Source: Microbacterium sp. CBA3102 (GTDB lineage: Bacteria > Actinomycetota > Actinomycetes > Actinomycetales > Microbacteriaceae). From it: a DNA stretch of 64,000 nucleotides. The DNA lies in contig NZ_CP042412.1 of the NCBI RefSeq assembly GCF_007954505.1, positions 3,596,001-3,660,000 on the forward strand. Direction: 5' to 3'. Under the pieces are notes generated by a model, which saw only the letters and a list, made by a program, of their open reading frames with translations, searched no databases and was not told the origin of the DNA. Below are positions 24,932-33,325 of this stretch, in pieces (position 1 is the first letter of the stretch; every line of letters starts with the position of its first letter). Both the position numbers and the translations under genes were made by a program.

Positions 24932-26865
24932 TCGAGCCCCTCCACCTCACCGCTGGAGCCGGCAAGTTCGACGAAGCGCGCTTCGAGCGTCTGCCCCGCG
25001 CGCACCTCGTCGATCGTGCCCTCGGCGAGCACTTCACCGCCGACGATGATGGCCACCCGGGAGCAGACGCGCTCGACCAGATCCATCCCATGACTGGAGA
25101 GGATCACGGTCCCGCCGTGCGAGACGTAGGCGCGCAGGATGTCCAGGATGACCGCGGAGGAGACCGGGTCGACCGACTCGAACGGCTCATCCAGCACCAG
25201 GACGCGCGGCGAGTGGATCATCGCGCCGGCGAGCATGATCTTCTTCGTCATACCTGCCGAGTAGTCCGAGACGACCCGGCTGAGAGCGTCACCGAGGTCG
25301 AATGCGCGGGCGAGATCGGCCGCACGCTTCTCGATCACGTCGGCGGAGAGCCCTCGAAGGAGTCCGTAGTAGTAGAGGAGCTGGCGTCCGGTGAGCCGGT
25401 CGAACGTCCGCAGCCGGTCGGGCAGCACGCCCATGAGCCGTTTCGCGGCCTGCGGCTGCGCGGCCTGGTCGACACCGCAGATCGTGACGCTGCCTTCATC
25501 GGCCCGCAGGAGGCCTGCGACGATCGAGAGCGTGGTCGTCTTGCCCGCACCGTTGGGACCGACGACTCCGTAGAACGACCCCGCAGGCACCGAGAGGTCG
25601 ATCCCGCCGACCGCCCGGTTGTCTCCGAACTGCTTGACGAGGCCGCGGACGCTGACCGCTTCCCCGGCGGACGTCGCGTCGGTCCGTCCCGGGGCGTCGA
25701 CCACCGCATCATCGGAGTCGGCGACAGCCTCGACGACTTCGAGCGTCGTCACCTCGTCGGCTGCGTCGGCCTCGGCGACGAGCGTCTGCTCGGCACCGTC
25801 CTCACCGCTCTCCGCTCCGGGTGCCTCCTGGTCGTCCACGGCTGGAACCGCAGCCACGGAGGCATCCGTCGTTGCCGATTCGGCCTCGGGGGCGGACTCG
25901 AGCTCGGACGACGGAGCAGACTCGGTCACCGGAGCAGACTCGGTCACCGGCGAGTCTTCGATCACGAGCGCGGCATCGGCCTGCGCGGCCTTCACGTCAT
26001 CGGCCTCGGCCTTCGCCTTCGCCGCAGCCGCCCTCGCCGCCGCCGACTTCTTCGCTGCCGTGGTCTTCGCTGCAGCCGTCTTCGCGGTCGCCGCGCGGGC
26101 GGTGGACTTGGTGGCGGCCGACTTGGCGGCTGCGGTCTTCGCCGCCGCCGTCTTCGCGGCCGTGGACTTCGTCGCGGGCGTCTTTCCCGCAGCCTTCGGC
26201 GCAGCGGCCTTCGTCCCAGTGACGGCGGCCCGCGGTGCGGCGACACGCACGGCCGCGGCGCGGTCCGAGGCAGCCGTCGATCCGGAGGACTTCGTCGCGG
26301 CAGCTCGCGAAGCGGTGTTCTTCGCCGCTGCCTTCCGCGCGTCCGCTGCGGTTCGCGCGGTGCTGGTCGTCTTCGCGGGCTGCTCGTCCATCGCCTTCGG
26401 CAACGGCTCGACCACGACCTCGGCAGTCGGTGCGGCCTTCTCCGCCGCAGCCTTCGTCGTCGTGGACTTCGCGGGAGCCTTCACAGAAGTCTTCGCGGCG
26501 GTCTTCGAGGTCGCGGGCTTCTTCGTCGTGCCGGCCTTAGTCGTGCCGGTCTTCGTCGTGCCGGCCTTCGTCGTGCTGGTCTTCGTCGGCGTCGTCCCCG
26601 AGGTACGTGCGGTCGTCGGCTTCGTGGCCGCCGACTTCTTGGCGGCAGGCTTCTTGGCGGCAGACTCCGTGGCCACGGGCTTCTTGGCCGCAGCTTTCTT
26701 GGGCGCGGCTTTCGTGGGCGCGGACTTCTTGGGCGCGGGCTTCTCGGCATCCGTCGGCGCCTCCGAGGCCTGCGTGGACGATGCCGAACTGCTCACCGAC
26801 GTGTCCCGGGGGAAGGCTTCGGTATCGTCCACCTGGGCGGTGCGGTCGTCAGGGGAGGAAGTCAC
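24907..26865 (-). CDS. ABC transporter ATPase with a long histone-H1-like Lys/Ala/Thr tail
   Basis: 652 residues with a GTG start. Residues ~402-630 are an ordinary exporter ATPase: Walker A GPNGAGKTT (436-444), signature YSAGM (535-539, degenerate for LSGGQ), Walker B VLVLDEP (555-561), SSHGMDLVERV with the switch His. Before it stand ~400 extra residues: 42-292 rich in Ala, Lys and Thr with repeats such as KKPAAKKSA and KTAAAK, like histone H1 or mycobacterial HU tails, then 293-400 very acidic. Such tails usually bind nucleic acid or polyanions; on an ABC ATPase they are unexplained. A TACCGT box ends six bases before the GTG. Confidence 0.88.
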   Translation of the reverse strand: MTSSPDDRTAQVDDTEAFPRDTSVSSSASSTQASEAPTDAEKPAPKKSAPTKAAPKKAAAKKPVATESAAKKPAAKKSAATKPTTARTSGTTPTKTSTTKAGTTKTGTTKAGTTKKPATSKTAAKTSVKAPAKSTTTKAAAEKAAPTAEVVVEPLPKAMDEQPAKTTSTARTAADARKAAAKNTASRAAATKSSGSTAASDRAAAVRVAAPRAAVTGTKAAAPKAAGKTPATKSTAAKTAAAKTAAAKSAATKSTARAATAKTAAAKTTAAKKSAAARAAAAKAKAEADDVKAAQADAALVIEDSPVTESAPVTESAPSSELESAPEAESATTDASVAAVPAVDDQEAPGAESGEDGAEQTLVAEADAADEVTTLEVVEAVADSDDAVVDAPGRTDATSAGEAVSVRGLVKQFGDNRAVGGIDLSVPAGSFYGVVGPNGAGKTTTLSIVAGLLRADEGSVTICGVDQAAQPQAAKRLMGVLPDRLRTFDRLTGRQLLYYYGLLRGLSADVIEKRAADLARAFDLGDALSRVVSDYSAGMTKKIMLAGAMIHSPRVLVLDEPFESVDPVSSAVILDILRAYVSHGGTVILSSHGMDLVERVCSRVAIIVGGEVLAEGTIDEVRAGQTLEARFVELAGSSGEVEGLEWLHTFSD

Positions 26866-26871
26866 CGTCCT

Positions 26872-26877
26872 ACGGTA
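26872..26877 (-). promoter_or_regulatory. -10 box of the ABC exporter operon
   Basis: TACCGT on the minus strand, six bases (AGGACG) before the GTG at 26865; supports the long N-terminal tail as truly translated. Confidence 0.55.
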
Positions 26878-26921
26878 TCAAGGGGTGGGCGCAAGCCAAG
26901 CCGCCGCGCAATAAACCGCCG

Positions 26922-26940
26922 CCGGATCCCCGCGATCCGG
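26922..26940. repeat. Short inverted repeat in the 26866-27113 gap
   Basis: CCGGAT (26922-26927) and ATCCGG (26935-26940) with a 7-base centre. It lies in the 248-base gap between divergent genes, the longest gap of the window. No T-run follows, so it is not a clear terminator; a protein site or chance are both possible. Confidence 0.25.
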
Positions 26941-27040
26941 GGCGATCGCGCTCCGTGTGCGAGCCTGTGCGTCCGGTGTGTACTCGGTCACGAAATGGCA
27001 ACGGGAGCCTTCGCACCCCGAGCTTCCCAGCCTGAATCGC

Positions 27041-27046
27041 TACCAT
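27041..27046 (+). promoter_or_regulatory. Probable -10 box of the nucleotidyltransferase gene
   Basis: TACCAT, about 68 bases before the GTG, would give a ~60-base leader that contains the palindrome at 27070-27085 and the AGGAG ribosome site at 27104-27108. No good -35 is seen. Confidence 0.4.
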
Positions 27047-27069
27047 GAACGCGGCACGACGAAGTGTCT

Positions 27070-27085
27070 GGTCGGTGAACCGACC
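27070..27085 (+). promoter_or_regulatory. Perfect palindrome GGTCGGT-GA-ACCGACC in the leader
   Basis: 16 bases, fully symmetric. As RNA it makes a six-base GC-rich stem capped by UGAA, 28 bases ahead of the GTG; as DNA it is a good operator. It sits just downstream of the likely transcription start. Confidence 0.5.
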
Positions 27086-27113
27086 GTGAACACAACTTCC
27101 TTTAGGAGCACTC

Positions 27114-27806
27114 GTGACTCTTCAGACCGTCATCCTCGCCGCCGGCATGGGCTCGCGCCTCGGCCGCGCGCTGCCGAAGCCGCTCACCGAACTGAGCGAC
27201 GGCCGCACGATCATGGGCCAGCAGCACGACAACATCCGCGCCGCCTTCGGGTCCGACGCGCGCATCACGACCGTGGTCGGCTACCGCGCAGAGACCATCA
27301 TCGAAGCCTTCCCCCAGGTCAACTACGTCCACAACGAGCGCTACGACGAGACGAACACGTCGAAGAGCCTGCTGCGCGCTCTCGGCGCCACCGGCAAGGG
27401 CGGCGTGCTGTGGATGAACGGCGATGTGGTCTTCGACCCGATGATCCTCGGCCGTGCGGCCGCCTACATCGAGCGCGACCAGTCGTTCGTGACCGTCAAC
27501 ACCTCGAAGGTCAGCGACGAAGAGGTGAAGTACACGGTCACGGCCGAAGGCTTCATCAAGGAGCTCTCCAAGACCGTCAAGGGCGGACTCGGTGAGGCGG
27601 TCGGCATCAACTACATCTCGTCCACGCACAAGAAGGCGTTCATGCGCCAGCTGCAGCGCGTCGAGGACCAGGATTACTTCGAGCGCGGCCTCGAGCTCGC
27701 CATCGCGGAAGACGCCCTGCTGCTCGAGCCGATGGATGTCTCCGACCTGTACGCGGTCGAGGTCGACTTCGCGGAAGACCTCGAGCGGGCGAACCTCTTC
27801 GTCTGA
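27114..27806 (+). CDS. NTP transferase (LicC / sugar-nucleotidyltransferase type)
   Basis: 230 residues from a GTG with AGGAG five bases upstream. The N-terminus TVILAAGMGSRLGRALPKPLTEL is the nucleotide-binding signature (GxGxRL...PKP) of nucleotidyltransferases; VLWMNGDVVFDP supplies the metal-binding Asp, and YAVEVDFAEDLERA the C-terminal Asp. The sequence is closest in style to phosphocholine or sugar-phosphate cytidylyl/uridylyltransferases. It stands alone, with a terminator after it, so the acceptor substrate is unknown. Confidence 0.85.
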   Translation: MTLQTVILAAGMGSRLGRALPKPLTELSDGRTIMGQQHDNIRAAFGSDARITTVVGYRAETIIEAFPQVNYVHNERYDETNTSKSLLRALGATGKGGVLWMNGDVVFDPMILGRAAAYIERDQSFVTVNTSKVSDEEVKYTVTAEGFIKELSKTVKGGLGEAVGINYISSTHKKAFMRQLQRVEDQDYFERGLELAIAEDALLLEPMDVSDLYAVEVDFAEDLERANLFV

Positions 27807-27824
27807 TCCGATCCGTCGTGCGAG

Positions 27825-27856
27825 AGCCCGGTTCCCTCGAGGGACCGGGCTTTCGG
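27825..27856 (+). terminator. Intrinsic terminator after the nucleotidyltransferase
   Basis: AGCCCGGTTCCC and GGGACCGGGCT pair with one bulged T around the loop TCGA, followed by TTTCGGCGTTTT. Confidence 0.8.
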
Positions 27857-27877
27857 CGTTTTCGCGGCCGAGCTTCG

Positions 27878-27883
27878 TAAGAT
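27878..27883 (+). promoter_or_regulatory. -10 box of the gene at 27890
   Basis: TAAGAT, then six bases (CGCTCC), then ATG. Confidence 0.55.
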
Positions 27884-27889
27884 CGCTCC

Positions 27890-28888
27890 ATGGCTCGCCA
27901 GGTGCACAAGATCCACTCGTTGCCGGATGACGCTCCGTGGGACAAGGGTGTGCCCCCTTCCGGGTCTTCCGAGCACCCGATGATGGTGCGCGGCCTCGAC
28001 CGCGTGCTCTCGATCCAGCGCCCGCTCGTGCTCGCGCACATCCGCAGCATCCGTCTTCGCAACCCTCAGGCCACGCCCACCGAGATCATCCGGATCCTCG
28101 AACGCCGCTATCTCGCCGCCGTGACCACCGGTGGCGCCGCGGTGGGCGCGACCGCCGTCGTTCCCGGCATCGGCACCGGCGTGACTCTCGCGCTGTCCGG
28201 TGTCGAGACCGTGGGCTTCGTGGAGTCGACGGCCCTGTTCGCGCAGTCGGTCGCTGAGGTGCACGGCATCGCGGTCGCCAACCCCGACCGTGCGCGCGCC
28301 CTGGTGATGACCTTGATGCTCGGCAAGGAGGGCGTCGATCTGGTCGGTCAGCTCGCCGGGCAGGTCGCCGGACGCGGCGGGAGCAGATCGTCGTACTGGG
28401 GTGAACTCGTCACGAAGTCGCTCCCCCGCGCCGCCGTCGGCCCCCTGGTCGATCAGCTCAAGAGCATGTTCGTGAAGCAGTTCGCCGCGAAGGGCGGCGC
28501 CTCCGTGATCGGCAAGGCCCTCCCGTTCGGCGTCGGCGCAGCCATCGGCGGGGCAGGGAACAACATCCTCGGCCGTCGCGTGCTCACGACCTCGCACAAG
28601 GCTTTCGGTGCGGCTCCGATCGATCTGCCGCTCGAGCTCGAACCGGTGCCGGGAGCGGAGAAGCTCGAGCTGCGGATGCTCCGCGGCGCGCGGTATGCCG
28701 GCAACGCCGTGGCCGGTGCGGCAGGAACGACCGTCCGCGGAGTCGGCTGGGTCGGTCGCAAGGCCCTCTCCCTCGGCCGTTCCCCGAAGTCGGACCCGGA
28801 GTTGGAGGAGAACGATCCCGCGAAAACCACCGACGTGAAGCGGGAGAACGACGCCCCGACGGCAGCGGATGCGGACGCCGCACACTGA
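27890..28888 (+). CDS. Unrecognised protein, Gly/Ala-rich with hydrophobic core
   Basis: 332 residues; I do not recognise the family with confidence. Residues ~80-125 are a long Gly/Ala/Val stretch (TTGGAAVGATAVVPGIGTGVTLALSG) that could insert in a membrane; similar stretches recur near 195-225 (GASVIGKALPFGVGAAIGGAGNNIL) and 270-290. The overall pattern of glycine-rich hydrophobic hairpins resembles EcsC-like proteins. The end is charged and low-complexity. A leaderless promoter precedes it and accD follows 88 bases later. Function unknown. Confidence 0.75.
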   Translation: MARQVHKIHSLPDDAPWDKGVPPSGSSEHPMMVRGLDRVLSIQRPLVLAHIRSIRLRNPQATPTEIIRILERRYLAAVTTGGAAVGATAVVPGIGTGVTLALSGVETVGFVESTALFAQSVAEVHGIAVANPDRARALVMTLMLGKEGVDLVGQLAGQVAGRGGSRSSYWGELVTKSLPRAAVGPLVDQLKSMFVKQFAAKGGASVIGKALPFGVGAAIGGAGNNILGRRVLTTSHKAFGAAPIDLPLELEPVPGAEKLELRMLRGARYAGNAVAGAAGTTVRGVGWVGRKALSLGRSPKSDPELEENDPAKTTDVKRENDAPTAADADAAH

Positions 28889-28963
28889 GCACTGCACGTA
28901 GGTCGCCAAAGGATCGGCCGCCCCGTTGTGCCGAGCATCCAACAGACCGGGCCGACCCGACGC

Positions 28964-28969
28964 TAGGGT
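28964..28969 (+). promoter_or_regulatory. -10 box of accD
   Basis: TAGGGT with seven bases (GGAATCC) to the GTG at 28977; this sets the accD start 17 codons inside the longest open frame. Confidence 0.55.
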
Positions 28970-28976
28970 GGAATCC

Positions 28977-30566
28977 GTGACGGACAAGCCCGACCTCTTT
29001 ACCACCGCCGGCAAGATCGCGGATCTGCGCGCTCGCTACACCGAAGCCGTCGTCGACGCAGAAGCCAAGGCGAAGGAGAAGCAGCACGCCAAGGGCAAGA
29101 TGACCGCCCGTGAGCGCATCGAACTGCTCGTCGACCCCGGAAGCTTCGTCGAGTTCGACGAGTACGTGCGCCACCGCACCACCGCCTTCGGCATGGACCG
29201 CTCCCGCCCCTACGGCGACTCGGTCGTCACCGGTGTCGGCACGATCAACGGGCGCACCGTCGCGGTGTACTCGCAGGACTTCTCGACCTTCGGCGGCTCA
29301 CTCGGCGAAGTCGCCGGCGAGAAGATCGTGAAGATCATGGAGTTCGCCCTCGCCGGCGGGATGCCCTGCATCGGCATCCTCGACTCAGGCGGTGCGCGTA
29401 TCCAGGAGGGCGTCGTCGCCCTGGGCAAGTACGGCGAGATCTTCCGCCTCAACACCCGCGCCTCCGGCGTGATCCCTCAGATCTCCATCATCATGGGCCC
29501 CGCGGCCGGTGGCGCCGTGTATTCCCCCGCGCTCACGGACTTCGTGATCATGGTCGACAAGACCAGCCAGATGTTCGTCACCGGTCCCGACGTGATCAAG
29601 ACCGTGACCGGCGAGGACGTCGGCATGGAGGAACTCGGCGGCGCACTCACGCACAACACGCGCTCGGGCGTCGCGCACTACCTCGCCGAGGACGAAGACG
29701 ACGCGATCGACTACGCGCGCACGCTGCTGAGCTTCCTTCCGGACAACAACATGGCGGAGCTGCCCTCGTACGAGAGCACCTTCGAGTTCGAGACCACCGA
29801 CGCCGACCGTGTGCTGAACACGATCGTCCCCGACTCCACGAACCAGCCGTACGACATCCACACCGTCATCGAGCATGTGGTCGACGAGGGCGACTTCCTC
29901 GAGGTGCAGCCGCTGTTCGCCCCGAACATCGTGATCGGGTTCGGCCGCATCGAAGGCCGCTCCGTCGGCATCATCGCGAATCAGCCGTCGCAGATGGCCG
30001 GAACGCTGAACATCGAAGCCGGCGAGAAGGCGAGCCGCTTCGTCCGGTTCTGCGACGCGTTCTCCATCCCGATCGTCACCCTCGTCGACGTCCCCGGTTA
30101 CCTGCCGGGAACCGACCAGGAGTGGACGGGTGTCATCCGCCGCGGCGCGAAGCTCCTCTACGCCTACGCGGAGGCCACGGTCCCGCTCGTCACGGTGATC
30201 CTGCGCAAGGCCTACGGCGGCGCGTACATCGTGATGGGATCGAAGCAGCTCGGCGCCGACGTGAACCTCGCCTGGCCGACGGCGGAGATCGCCGTCATGG
30301 GCGGGCAGGGTGCCGTGAACATCCTGTACCGCGGCGAGATCAAGAAGGCCGAGGACGCCGGCGAAGACGTCGCCGCCGTGCGTACCCGCCTGGCGAACGA
30401 GTACACGTACAACGTCGCCTCACCGTTCCTCGCGGCGGAGCGCGGAGAGCTCGACGGCATCATCGAGCCGGCGAACACGCGCGTGTCGATCGCGAAGGCA
30501 CTGCGTGCGCTGCGGGGCAAGCGCGCCGAGCTTCCGCCGAAGAAGCATGGGAACATCCCGCTGTGA
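28977..30566 (+). CDS. accD: Acyl-CoA carboxylase beta (carboxyltransferase) subunit
   Basis: 529 residues, matching AccD5/PccB. It moves the carboxyl group from biotin to acetyl-, propionyl- or longer acyl-CoA for fatty-acid and methylmalonyl-CoA synthesis. Seen: [26 protein letters not shown], the oxyanion glycines in [14 protein letters not shown] and [18 protein letters not shown], and the second-half [15 protein letters not shown] and [19 protein letters not shown]. Its GTG stop overlap leads into accE. The biotin carboxylase partner is accA at 37236, eight genes on. Confidence 0.96.
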   Translation: MTDKPDLFTTAGKIADLRARYTEAVVDAEAKAKEKQHAKGKMTARERIELLVDPGSFVEFDEYVRHRTTAFGMDRSRPYGDSVVTGVGTINGRTVAVYSQDFSTFGGSLGEVAGEKIVKIMEFALAGGMPCIGILDSGGARIQEGVVALGKYGEIFRLNTRASGVIPQISIIMGPAAGGAVYSPALTDFVIMVDKTSQMFVTGPDVIKTVTGEDVGMEELGGALTHNTRSGVAHYLAEDEDDAIDYARTLLSFLPDNNMAELPSYESTFEFETTDADRVLNTIVPDSTNQPYDIHTVIEHVVDEGDFLEVQPLFAPNIVIGFGRIEGRSVGIIANQPSQMAGTLNIEAGEKASRFVRFCDAFSIPIVTLVDVPGYLPGTDQEWTGVIRRGAKLLYAYAEATVPLVTVILRKAYGGAYIVMGSKQLGADVNLAWPTAEIAVMGGQGAVNILYRGEIKKAEDAGEDVAAVRTRLANEYTYNVASPFLAAERGELDGIIEPANTRVSIAKALRALRGKRAELPPKKHGNIPL

Positions 30567-30805
30567 CCGCACGAGAGGCCGGGGTCGACGCATCGGAGCA
30601 GGCGGCATCGATGCTCACGATCACGCGCGGTTCAGCCACTGAAGAAGAGCTGGCCGCACTCATCGCGGTTATCAGCGAGGCCTATGCGTCCGAAGCGGCG
30701 GACGCCGTGGCCGATGAGCCGACCGTGTCCGCCTGGACCCGCACGCAGCGTCCGCTCCGGCGTCCGCTGCGCCGTGACATCCCGTGGGGGCGCTTCTCCG
30801 GGTGA
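30563..30805 (+). CDS. accE: Acyl-CoA carboxylase epsilon subunit
   Basis: 80 residues from a GTG overlapping the accD stop (GTGA). The core [23 protein letters not shown] is the epsilon-subunit signature, and the C-terminal [23 protein letters not shown] fits the Arg-rich end seen in the family. The subunit bridges AccA and AccD and raises activity in actinobacterial carboxylases. Mycobacterium tuberculosis has the same accD5-accE5 pair. Confidence 0.9.
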   Translation: MTAREAGVDASEQAASMLTITRGSATEEELAALIAVISEAYASEAADAVADEPTVSAWTRTQRPLRRPLRRDIPWGRFSG

Positions 30806-30844
30806 CGCCCCCGGCCTGCGCCTCGTGCGTCAGGCGGTGAGAGC

Positions 30845-32077
30845 TCAGCCGTCGAGCAGGAGCCCCGAGGCGCGGGGACTGAGCACGGAGTCGAGCACCA
30901 CGCAGCCGGCGCCCACCGCGCCCACGTCGTCGCCGACGACCGTCCCGTCGACGGGCAGCTTGCGCACCGCCCGTGTCGCGCTCGCCCGATCGAGGCGACC
31001 GGGGATCTCGCTGAGGTACACCTCCGCGAGCCGCGACCAGAACGGGCCGCCGAACACGACGCGGTCCACGTCGAGCATGTTCGCGAGCGCGGCGGTCAGG
31101 ACGGACATGTGCACAGCCGCCTGCCGCAGCACGGCCAGAGCGGCGACGTCGCCGCGGCCGGCACGCTCGCAGAGCTCCCCGAAGCGCTCGTCGACGGACT
31201 CGACATCGCTCGCCTCGCGATCGTCCTGGAACACCCCCGCACGCTCCGCCTGTTCGACGATGGCTTGTGGCGTGCAGACGACCTCGACGCATCCCCGAGA
31301 ACCGCAGGTGCACCGCGGACCGTCAGGATCCACGATCACGTGCCCGACCTCTCCGATGTTGCGTGTGCTCCCGGGCACGACCTCCCCCTCCCTGGCGAGG
31401 GCGGCCCCGATCCCGGTACCCAGATAGATGAAGACGAACGAATCGTCGGCCGACGCGCGTCGCGTCCACAGTTCGCCCGACGCGGCGGCAGTCGTGTCCT
31501 TCTCGAGCAGCACGGGAAGACCGGTCGCTTCGGCGAGCACCGCACGCAGCCGTACCCGGTGCCAGCCGAGCAGCTTCGGCGGGTCGATCACCGTGCCCTT
31601 CTCCGCATCGAGAGGCCCGGGGGCGGCGACTCCCACTCCGGCGATCCGGTCGCGGTCCACGTCCGCCTCGGCGATCAAGGCGTCGATGGTGGCCGCCATG
31701 GCGGAGATGATCCACCGCGGTTCCTTCGCCGGGGTGCGTATGCTCTTCCGATGCACGACGGCGCCGGACAGGTCGAGCAGGACGAAGGTCATGATGGCGG
31801 GGTCGAGGTGTACCCCCACCGCGAAGCGACTGTCCGGGACGAGCCGCAGGGTCACGCGGGGTTTGCCCGGACCGTTGATGGTGCGCCCCGCCTCACGGAT
31901 GAATCCGTCGTCGAGGAGTCGGCGGGTGATGTTCGTCACCGTCTGTGCGGACAGCCCGGTGGCGGAGGCGAGTTCGATGCGGCTCAGCCCTTCCCCGGAC
32001 TGTCGGATCGCCTCCAGGACAACGGACTGATTGAAGTCCCCCATCCGCGGAAGGTTGGTTCCCCGACGCGTTCCCAT
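30845..32077 (-). CDS. ROK-family transcriptional regulator
   Basis: 410 residues from ATG 32077; ATG 32095 would add six. An N-terminal winged helix (NQSVVLEAIRQSGEGLSRIELASATGLSAQTVTNITRRLLDDGFI) is followed by a ROK sugar-kinase-like domain: VGVAAPGPLD, IYLGTGIGAALA (ATP loop) and the zinc motif CTCGSRGCVE. Such proteins (NagC, XylR types) sense sugars or sugar phosphates. No transporter or sugar enzyme adjoins, so its targets lie elsewhere. TATTTT at 32118-32123 may be its -10. Confidence 0.9.
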   Translation of the reverse strand: MGTRRGTNLPRMGDFNQSVVLEAIRQSGEGLSRIELASATGLSAQTVTNITRRLLDDGFIREAGRTINGPGKPRVTLRLVPDSRFAVGVHLDPAIMTFVLLDLSGAVVHRKSIRTPAKEPRWIISAMAATIDALIAEADVDRDRIAGVGVAAPGPLDAEKGTVIDPPKLLGWHRVRLRAVLAEATGLPVLLEKDTTAAASGELWTRRASADDSFVFIYLGTGIGAALAREGEVVPGSTRNIGEVGHVIVDPDGPRCTCGSRGCVEVVCTPQAIVEQAERAGVFQDDREASDVESVDERFGELCERAGRGDVAALAVLRQAAVHMSVLTAALANMLDVDRVVFGGPFWSRLAEVYLSEIPGRLDRASATRAVRKLPVDGTVVGDDVGAVGAGCVVLDSVLSPRASGLLLDG

Positions 32078-32117
32078 CGTCCTATGATCCCTCATCGAGC
32101 GAGAAATCGTGTCCCCC

Positions 32118-32123
32118 AAAATA
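32118..32123 (-). promoter_or_regulatory. Possible -10 box of the ROK regulator
   Basis: TATTTT on the minus strand in an AT-rich patch of the 240-base gap upstream of the ROK gene, giving a leader of about 35 bases with GAGGGA near the start. The rest of the gap holds the stem-loop at 32252-32284 and a weaker hairpin at 32223-32249. Confidence 0.35.
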
Positions 32124-32251
32124 CCTACAGACAACGAATGGAAGAACCCCCAGACTGGAGGAGACGCTTCGCGTTCGGCTGGTCTCTCTGTCCCAGGGTA
32201 GACAGACGCTGATCGGCCACCAGCGGACGGTTTTCGGGTAACTGTCCGCAC

Positions 32252-32284
32252 GGCGAGGGGCTGGCGATAACGCCGCCCCTCGCC
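32252..32284 (-). terminator. Stem-loop after the two-component operon
   Basis: GGCGAGGGGC-T-GGCG and CGCC-GCCCCTCGCC make a 14-base-pair stem with one bulged T and the loop ATAA. It lies 34 bases after the last gene of the operon. No U-run follows on the minus strand, so it may be a Rho-assisted or RNA-stabilising structure. Confidence 0.6.
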
Positions 32285-32317
32285 CACTCTCCTCACCCCG
32301 TCGGGAGCGCGGCGTCT

Positions 32318-33325
32318 TCAGACGGCTTCCGCCTCCCGAGCGATCTCATGCCACAGGTCGACCGCGTCATCGTCGCCCGAGGCACGCGTCCCCGCACGTC
32401 CGACGACGGTCACCGCGACACGGGCATCGCGAGCCGAACGGATGATGAGCCGCGCGCTCTGCGCCTGCATGAGCACGGAGGCGAGCTCGTCCCGGATCTC
32501 GCTGCGTCGCGTTTCGTCGATGCCGTCGAATCCGCCCTCGTCGAAGACCGTGACGACGGCGCCGCGCAGACGGGCGGCGTCGATCGCGTTGCGCACGGCA
32601 TCGTTGAGCAGATCCGCTCCGCGCAGCTCGTCGCGCAGCCGCCCCTCGGCGAGGCGCGCTTCGAGTCGCTCCCGGTCGTCGAGGGCGCCACGGGAGGCGA
32701 CGACACGACCGAGCACCGGCCCGGCGACCGCCAGGGCGAACTGCGTGCGCAGACGCCTCTCCCGCTGGCGCACGCTCTGGGTGGCGTGCCAGGCCGAGAC
32801 CGCCTGCTGGATCTCGGCGAGCCGTTCGGTGTCGCGCACCGCGCGATCCCAGAACATCACGAGGAGTCGGGCGACGACGATCCACATGATCGAGCCGACC
32901 AGGCCGAGGGTGAGCGCCACGCCGACCCCGAGGTATGCCGAGGAGGCCGCGACGAGAACCGCGAGCGTCAGCCAGCCGATCAGGAACCGACGGCGGACGA
33001 TGCACACGACACCGAGGAGCCCGAGCCCGCCGATGTACCAGGTGGCGAAAGGGGCGGTGCGGTCGGCGGGCTCCAGAGAGAACGTGACCAGGGCGGGGAT
33101 GAGGGCGCTCGCGAGCAGGGCCAGCACCGCCGACCACAGAGGCATCCGCACAGACGTCGCGTCGCCCAGGATCGCGATGTTCACGGCCACGAGGTAGATG
33201 CCGATCGCGACGATCATCAACAACGGCGCCGTCGGCTGCTCGATCCACCAGATCGCGCGCGCGGCGAAGTACAGCGCGAACCCCACGGCGAGCGAGGTGG
33301 CGACGCTGCGGACGGTCCGGTTCAC
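32318..33325 (-). CDS. Kinase-like membrane protein without catalytic residues, partner of the two-component system
   Basis: 335 residues from GTG 33325, which overlaps the kinase stop as GTGA and has GGGAG upstream. Five or six membrane helices fill residues 1-160, as in the adjacent kinase. A helical stretch (ERLAEIQQAVSAWHATQSVRQRERRLRTQFALAVAGPVLGRVVA) sits where a HisKA_3 domain would be but lacks the phospho-His. The ATPase-like end keeps an outline (LLNDAVRNAIDAARLRGAVVTVFDEGG) but no N, G1 or G2 boxes. It looks like a pseudokinase that may sense or gate the true kinase. Confidence 0.75.
   Translation of the reverse strand: MNRTVRSVATSLAVGFALYFAARAIWWIEQPTAPLLMIVAIGIYLVAVNIAILGDATSVRMPLWSAVLALLASALIPALVTFSLEPADRTAPFATWYIGGLGLLGVVCIVRRRFLIGWLTLAVLVAASSAYLGVGVALTLGLVGSIMWIVVARLLVMFWDRAVRDTERLAEIQQAVSAWHATQSVRQRERRLRTQFALAVAGPVLGRVVASRGALDDRERLEARLAEGRLRDELRGADLLNDAVRNAIDAARLRGAVVTVFDEGGFDGIDETRRSEIRDELASVLMQAQSARLIIRSARDARVAVTVVGRAGTRASGDDDAVDLWHEIAREAEAV

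Noticed and set aside
24922..27048. A 708-codon open frame on the plus strand opposite the tailed ABC ATPase gene
   Set aside because: It is the antisense shadow of the Ala/Lys-rich tail and ATPase; Gly/Arg-rich translation without any domain, and the minus-strand gene has clear ABC motifs and a promoter.
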